Below are positions 60,141 to 64,000 of a stretch of 64,000 bases of DNA, in pieces; the first letter of the stretch is position 1, and each line of letters starts with the position of its first letter. The translations under genes were made by a program, and so were the position numbers. The notes under the pieces were generated by a model, which had not been told where the DNA came from, ran no database searches, and saw nothing but the letters and a program-made list of their open reading frames with translations. This stretch comes from Affinirhizobium lemnae (GTDB taxonomy: Bacteria; Pseudomonadota; Alphaproteobacteria; Rhizobiales; Rhizobiaceae), in the NCBI RefSeq assembly GCF_022968395.1, contig NZ_JALJQZ010000011.1, positions 1 through 64,000 on the forward strand, given 5' to 3'.

Positions 60141-61026
60141 GCTTTTGCTGGCGCGTCATCACCAGCAGCAAAGCGAGCAGGGAAATCAGGGTCGCATCTC
60201 GCCAGACCATGGGTGCAAAAGCACTCCAGAAGGTCTCACCGAAGGCAAAGATAGCCGCACCCACAGCTGAACGCCACGGGTGAAGATGCCCGCCCGCCGC
60301 TGAAATCAGAACGATCTTCAATCCAAAAATCAATCCGGCACCAAAGCCCATCGTACCGTAGTGCATGGTGGCCAGGATGCCGCCCAGCCCCGCCAGTAGA
60401 GCGCTCAACACGTAGGTTTGCGTAAACATCGCGCGGGAATTCACGCCGCACAGTTCCGCCGCCAGCCTGTCCTCTGACACGGCCCTCCAATTGCGACCCC
60501 ATCGTGACAGCGCCACAAATACGGCGGCCGATACGAGAAGGATCAGCAAGGCGCCGGTATTCACCAGCTGCAAAACGGTCAAAGTCACGGGCGACACGAG
60601 GTTCGGCAGGATTGCGATGCTTTGGTTGAGGAAAGGCGGCAGCCAGAGTTCCTGTGTTCCGGAGGCAAGCCGCGCGCCCTCCATCAACACCAACAAGAGC
60701 CCAAGCGACGCGACCGTGAAGGCATTTGGAGAAACTGCCGAGAGTGGCGCTGCGATCCGGTGACCTATGAGAACGCTCAGAGGCATGACGAGTGCAAGCG
60801 TAAGAACGGCTCCGGCGGCCAGCGAGGCGGCGAATGTCAGAAACAGGATGTTCCATCCGGCATGGGCCCCGAGCAGGAATGCATGACCGGAGAAGGCGAA
60901 TAGCGCGCCGTAGGTTAAATCCGCCCGCTTGGTGAGAGTAAACGACAGGGCGTAACCAAATGCGAGGAGCGCATAGAGCGCGGACAGCGGCACCGCGTTT
61001 GCAAACTGTTGAAGTGCGTAGTCCAT
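60130..61026 (-). CDS. Orphan branched-chain amino acid-type ABC permease (LivH-like)
   Basis: A 298-residue membrane protein of the LivH family, with about eight helices and the permease loop GLGGILATMHYGTMGFGAGL. It starts PLSALYALLAFGYALSFTLT as LivH proteins do, and has GGAGG upstream. No ATPase, second permease or binding protein gene is near it, so its partners are elsewhere or it works differently. It diverges from the CGNR regulator over 61 bp holding a long palindrome, which suggests regulation by that protein. Confidence 0.88.
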   Translation of the reverse strand: MDYALQQFANAVPLSALYALLAFGYALSFTLTKRADLTYGALFAFSGHAFLLGAHAGWNILFLTFAASLAAGAVLTLALVMPLSVLIGHRIAAPLSAVSPNAFTVASLGLLLVLMEGARLASGTQELWLPPFLNQSIAILPNLVSPVTLTVLQLVNTGALLILLVSAAVFVALSRWGRNWRAVSEDRLAAELCGVNSRAMFTQTYVLSALLAGLGGILATMHYGTMGFGAGLIFGLKIVLISAAGGHLHPWRSAVGAAIFAFGETFWSAFAPMVWRDATLISLLALLLVMTRQQKPMA

Positions 61027-61044
61027 GCCCGTCCTCCAGGCGCA

Positions 61045-61082
61045 AAATATAACTGGTAAAATTGCTTTTACCAGTTATATTT
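61045..61082. promoter_or_regulatory. Perfect 38-bp palindromic operator/promoter
   Basis: Two identical 17-bp arms, AAATATAACTGGTAAAA and its complement, are separated by TTGC. The element fills most of the 61-bp gap between the divergent permease and CGNR genes. A TATATT hexamer occurs at each outer edge and could be the -10 of either gene. For the CGNR gene this would put the transcript start at or next to its ATG (61088), where no ribosome binding site is seen. The TGGT...ACCA half-sites resemble regulator operators. It is very likely the binding site of a dimeric repressor. Confidence 0.85.
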
Positions 61083-61087
61083 CCGAT

Positions 61088-61639
61088 ATGAACTTTTCCT
61101 GGACCCCCCATCGTTTTGTCGGCGGCGCCTTGGCACTGGATGTTGCCAACAGTGTCATTCTGCGCATGGACACTGCACGCAGCATGGATCGCTTCGCTGT
61201 GCCAGAGCAGTTGGCGGGTTTTGCGAATGCTGCTTGTGTGCTTTCCGCAGAGCGAGACAGTTGGAAGCAGTTGCGACCGGTTCAATCCGGCAATGAGCAG
61301 ACCTTTCTGACATTCCGCGAGGCAGTTGACCGCTATTTCCGCAGCCTCGCGACAGCGAATGATGAACAGCTTGTACTCGCCGATCTGCTGGATCAGGGCG
61401 CAAAGCTTTTGCGCAGCAATCCCACCGCCGGCTCGCTGGAAGCGGAAACGGTTCATTCAGCCCTGCGGCTCCTCAGCCTTCCTGACCCGCAACGTCTGAA
61501 GATCTGCGGTCACTGCGGCTGGCTTTTCCTCGACCGCAGCAAGAACAAGAGCCGCTTCTGGTGCGATATGGCCGTCTGCGGCAATCGTACGAAGGCCAGC
61601 CGCCACTATCGCCGCAAGAAGTCTGGAGATCCGGCATGA
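61088..61639 (+). CDS. CGNR zinc-finger transcriptional regulator (ABATE domain)
   Basis: A 183-residue protein with an N-terminal ABATE domain starting FVGGALALDVANSVILRMD. The C-terminal CGNR zinc finger reads KICGHCGWLFLDRSKNKSRF then CDMAVCGNRTKASRHYRR, with four metal cysteines. The family are stress- or ligand-responsive regulators of unknown mechanism. The start MNFSWTPHRF was chosen because the family begins there; an earlier ATG (61025) would lie inside the palindrome's left flank. It probably controls the divergent permease and itself. Confidence 0.88.
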   Translation: MNFSWTPHRFVGGALALDVANSVILRMDTARSMDRFAVPEQLAGFANAACVLSAERDSWKQLRPVQSGNEQTFLTFREAVDRYFRSLATANDEQLVLADLLDQGAKLLRSNPTAGSLEAETVHSALRLLSLPDPQRLKICGHCGWLFLDRSKNKSRFWCDMAVCGNRTKASRHYRRKKSGDPA

Positions 61640-62139
61640 TTAGGAAGGTCACCGCGTTCGCTTTTGCGCTCGCTCTCCTGACAGCTTGCCAGCGAGAAAC
61701 GGAAAACAAGATTGCCGAGTTCAGCGGTCATATCTTCGTTTTCAACTACAGGCTTTCGAAGGCGAACTATGTCGTCACTCTTCGACCTCTGGAACAGCCC
61801 TTGAGGCCGGGAAGTGCAACCGCCTATTTCGACAACCCGCGCGGCGGCGATTACCTCGTAGCTCGCCAAACACTCTATCCGAACATGACGAAGATCGTTC
61901 TGGAGAGTCCCGACCTCCAATGCGTGAAGGAAGGCAAGACCTACCACATCAGGGTCGATATAGCCGGTTCAGATGACAAGGTTCGCCAGACATTGGAAGC
62001 CGATCTCGTCGCGACCATCGATCAGAGTGTTCTGCCAGCGCAGTCACTGGTGGTTGGACCGGCCTATGACCTCAATCCACAGGTGTTCAAACCAAACGAT
62101 GCCATCGACCTGTCGCCTGTCCAGGGATGCCCGGCCTAG
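61636..62139 (+). CDS. Predicted lipoprotein
   Basis: A 167-residue protein with a signal peptide and lipobox (ALALLTACQRE, Cys about residue 18). The mature part is mostly beta, with no recognised domain: VFNYRLSKANYVVTLRPLE, then ETLYPNMTK-type strands and a C-terminal Pro-Gly-Cys end. It is coupled to the CGNR regulator by an ATGA overlap and is likely in the same operon. Function unknown. Confidence 0.78.
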   Translation: MIRKVTAFAFALALLTACQRETENKIAEFSGHIFVFNYRLSKANYVVTLRPLEQPLRPGSATAYFDNPRGGDYLVARQTLYPNMTKIVLESPDLQCVKEGKTYHIRVDIAGSDDKVRQTLEADLVATIDQSVLPAQSLVVGPAYDLNPQVFKPNDAIDLSPVQGCPA

Positions 62140-62219
62140 GGATTGGTGACCAGTTAACCTTGTCTCGTCATACGCTTCCCGGCACATCATCCAAGTAGAT
62201 CAAAGGGAGCGATGCCACA

Positions 62220-62429
62220 ATGATGAAAGGCGAACGGGCCGCCGCAGAACGGCTGAATGCGATGTTCGAGCCTCTGTGGTCCCTGTTCAAGAAATGTGGC
62301 AGCTTCCGCGTCATGTATGCGATCGGCTCGCTGCTCGGCCTGTTTGAGGCAGAGCCTCCACGCCCAGTCCTGCCCGTTCCCGCGAGCGCCAGACCTCGCA
62401 TAGAGGCGGCGCTGGACGAGTTGGGCTAA
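62220..62429 (+). pseudogene. C-terminal fragment of a dapA-family aldolase
   Basis: A 69-codon open frame with a plausible ribosome binding site (AAGGGAG). Its sequence RAAAERLNAMFEPLWSLFKK, VMYAIGSLLGLFEAEPPRPV and ARPRIEAALDELG matches the C-terminal helices of dihydrodipicolinate synthase-family aldolases. The TIM barrel with the Schiff-base Lys is absent and a stop codon lies just upstream in frame. It is most likely a remnant, although a small free-standing protein cannot be excluded. Confidence 0.65.
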
Positions 62430-62433
62430 ATGG

Positions 62434-62464
62434 AAAAAACCGCCCGCGCTATTTCGCGGACGGC
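62434..62464 (-). terminator. Rho-independent terminator after ndk
   Basis: On the minus strand GCCGTCCGCG and CGCGGGCGGT form a 10-bp stem with two wobbles and a 6-base loop, followed by six T. It lies 32 bp past the ndk stop codon. Confidence 0.85.
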
Positions 62465-62495
62465 TTTGAAAAGCCGATATACGGCTAAGTAGCGA

Positions 62496-62918
62496 TCAGC
62501 CGACGATTTCGGTTTCAGCGAACCAGTAAGCAATTTCCTGAGCGGCTGTTTCCGGAGCATCGGAGCCGTGAACCGAGTTCTCACCGATGGAGAGAGCAAA
62601 GGTCTTGCGGATGGTGCCTTCAGCAGCCTGAGCCGGGTTGGTTGCACCCATGATTTCGCGGTTCTTGAGGATCGCGTTTTCGCCTTCCAGAACCTGAACG
62701 ACGGTCGGGCCTGAGGTCATGCCTTCAACGAGCTCGCCGAAGAAAGGACGTTCCTTGTGAACAGCGTAGAAGCCTTCAGCTTCACGCTTGCTCATCCAGA
62801 CGCGCTTGGAAGCAATGACGCGAAGGCCATTTTCTTCGAAAACCTTGGTGATAGCGCCCGTCAGGTTACGCTTGGTTGCGTCCGGCTTGATCATGGAGAA
62901 GGTGCGTTCAATCGCCAT
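62496..62918 (-). CDS. ndk: Nucleoside diphosphate kinase
   Basis: A 140-residue enzyme that balances nucleoside triphosphates by phosphate transfer through a phosphohistidine. The active His is in [15 protein letters not shown]. The N terminus [20 protein letters not shown] is typical. It lies between the dapA fragment and a GST gene, with its own terminator. Confidence 0.97.
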   Translation of the reverse strand: MAIERTFSMIKPDATKRNLTGAITKVFEENGLRVIASKRVWMSKREAEGFYAVHKERPFFGELVEGMTSGPTVVQVLEGENAILKNREIMGATNPAQAAEGTIRKTFALSIGENSVHGSDAPETAAQEIAYWFAETEIVG

Positions 62919-63040
62919 TGCCTGAAATTCCTCAGTTGTAGGGATAAGTGGGCGGTGTTTAGCCGCCTCGAATCACGAAAACAAGGGGGTTTCGGCAATT
63001 TCACGCAGCCGTCATACGTCAGCTATGAGAAGTATCACCT

Positions 63041-63724
63041 TTAGGCGACCGCCCTGCCCTTTGCGCCATGCAGGTCAAGGCAGCGCTCGAACCACTCAGC
63101 GACCGAATGATCCTTCGAGATTGCAAGCGAGCCGGTCGTGATCCGCAACCACTGGAGCGCACCAAACAGGATATAGTCCGCAAACAGAGGCGTTTCTCCG
63201 CCGAGATACGGCTGGAACTTTAACATATGCCGCATCGGCTCCAGTTGCGCAGTGAGATCGGTTATCGCCTGCGGACGACCGGCCTCGAACTCCTCCAGCC
63301 TGCGCCCCAACCGCTCTTCGCGGCTGGTGCGGAAATAGGTCTGGTCTTTCTCGTCCAGCATGTCGTGGATATCCTTGATCGCAATGCGCGAAAGCACCGG
63401 ATGGACCAGCATCTGCGAGTAACCTTCCGCAAAGCGTGCCAGTGCCTTGCCACCCTCGCCGCCAAACAGCGTCGGGCGGTTGGGATAGGTATCTTCAAGA
63501 TAAACTGCAATATCGAAGCTGTCGCGGATCAGCAGATCACCGTCGCGCAGAACCGGTACGGTTTTGGAGAACCCGTTTTCGAGCTTGGGAACTTCAGTGA
63601 ACGGCACCGGCCGCTCGACATAGTCAAGCCCCTTATGCTCCAGAGCCATGACGATCTTCCAGCAGTGCGGCGAGAAAGGCCTGTTCACATCGCGACCGCA
63701 TAGCGAGTAGAGAATTCTGGTCAT
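63041..63724 (-). CDS. Glutathione S-transferase family protein (beta-etherase-like)
   Basis: A 227-residue GST. The N-terminal fold has YSLCGRDVNRPFSPHCWKI, a beta-etherase/LigF-like Ser-Pro-Cys region, then KTVPVLRDGDLLIRDSFDIA with the cis-Pro and glutathione-binding residues. The start MTRILYSLCG has GAGGGG upstream; an ATG 11 codons earlier is open but less conserved. The substrate is unknown. It diverges from the ABC-F gene. Confidence 0.85.
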   Translation of the reverse strand: MTRILYSLCGRDVNRPFSPHCWKIVMALEHKGLDYVERPVPFTEVPKLENGFSKTVPVLRDGDLLIRDSFDIAVYLEDTYPNRPTLFGGEGGKALARFAEGYSQMLVHPVLSRIAIKDIHDMLDEKDQTYFRTSREERLGRRLEEFEAGRPQAITDLTAQLEPMRHMLKFQPYLGGETPLFADYILFGALQWLRITTGSLAISKDHSVAEWFERCLDLHGAKGRAVA

Positions 63725-63907
63725 GGCATTGGTCCCCTCATCTGGTTGGTGCGACATTCAAGCGCCTGGCGCACCGTCCTGCAAATCATCATTTTTGATC
63801 GGTCTCATCTGCAAAGATAATCGAAGCCTCGACCAAACGTTCCTTCGCCTGCACCTGATCCACTCATTCTCTTGCCAACCCCTGATTCTTCGGCCAAAAC
63901 CGCGGCC

Positions 63908-64000
63908 ATGATTACGATTACCGATCTTTCCGCACGCGTCGCAGGCCGCCTTCTTCTCGATCACGCCAGCGTCAGCCTTCCCACCGGCACGAAAGCCGGC
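63908..64000 (+). CDS. ABC-F family ATPase, N terminus (runs off right edge)
   Basis: The first 31 codons, MITITDLSARVAGRLLLDHA then SVSLPTGTKAG, match the start of an ABC-F protein (Uup/EttA type), just before the first Walker A. Members act on the ribosome and have no membrane domain. Only this fragment is in the window, so the subgroup cannot be given. Confidence 0.7.
   Translation, partial: MITITDLSARVAGRLLLDHASVSLPTGTKAG

Noticed and set aside
61025-61087. Earlier start codon for the CGNR gene at 61025
   Set aside because: It would encode the palindrome as protein, overlap the permease start codon and add residues not seen in the family.

Overview
This 64-kb window is chromosomal DNA of an alphaproteobacterium, almost certainly a member of the Rhizobiaceae (Agrobacterium/Rhizobium/Allorhizobium type). 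The indications are the HdaA protein, a K+-independent H+-pyrophosphatase, the LdtR/LdtP pair, DUF6163 and DUF1236 proteins, an Omp25/RopB-like porin, and core gene neighbourhoods (ppk-ppx, nusB-ribH-ribE-ribD-nrdR-glyA, fabH-plsX) typical of that family. The genus cannot be fixed from the sequence alone. About 53 protein genes are supported, including two cut by the window ends. No tRNA, rRNA, CRISPR array or intact mobile element was seen.

Layout. 1-3555 (minus): the str operon rpsL-rpsG-fusA-tuf, with tuf running off the left edge. 3556-5300: a graveyard of insertion-sequence fragments (IS110, IS5, a second IS110, IS3) lying where rpoC would normally precede rpsL, so this looks like a chromosomal rearrangement point. 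5663-10009 (minus): MerR regulator, ihfA, fabH, plsX, a DUF177 protein and a cytochrome bc1 assembly chaperone. 10274-10789 (plus): bamE. 10866-19002 (minus): hppA, an MFS transporter, then the nusB/riboflavin/nrdR/glyA cluster. 19161-24501 (minus): an MscS-type channel, the L,D-transpeptidase LdtP with its MarR-type regulator LdtR, and a DUF6163 membrane protein. 24618-27046 (plus): hemB, an RDD protein and the N-degron leucyltransferase bpt. 27136-36109: parC, an unrecognised periplasmic protein, a PAS-GGDEF-EAL protein with a GST, a DUF1236 protein, and aspS. 36412-41617 (plus): MFS transporter, Tat-exported multicopper oxidase, RNase D and a membrane class III cyclase. 41627-47341 (minus): AI-2E/PerM-type protein, hdaA, ppk, ppx. 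47640-49342 (plus): purM-purN. 49490-49777: a decayed alpha/beta hydrolase. 49844-52557 (minus): molybdopterin oxidoreductase and a Nudix hydrolase. 52644-54863 (plus): rlmJ, RNase T2, GST. 54928-55569 (minus): porin. 55908-60140 (plus): SDR, uvrC, pgsA, moaD, moaE. 60130-62429: an orphan LivH-type permease diverging from a CGNR zinc-finger regulator across a perfect 38-bp palindrome, followed by a lipoprotein and a dapA-family fragment. 62496-64000: ndk, a GST and the start of an ABC-F ATPase.

Most of the window is housekeeping: translation (EF-Tu, EF-G, S7, S12, AspRS), lipid synthesis (FabH, PlsX, PgsA), cofactors (riboflavin, haem, molybdopterin), purines, polyphosphate, topology and repair, and the cell envelope. 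The accessory or unusual signals are the IS mosaic at 4.0-5.3 kb, a roughly 25-residue insertion in AspRS, a cyclase with an atypical purine-specificity residue, two decayed genes (49.5 and 62.2 kb), and above all the palindrome-controlled CGNR/permease locus at 60.1-62.4 kb, which is the best candidate here for an uncharacterised regulatory unit.
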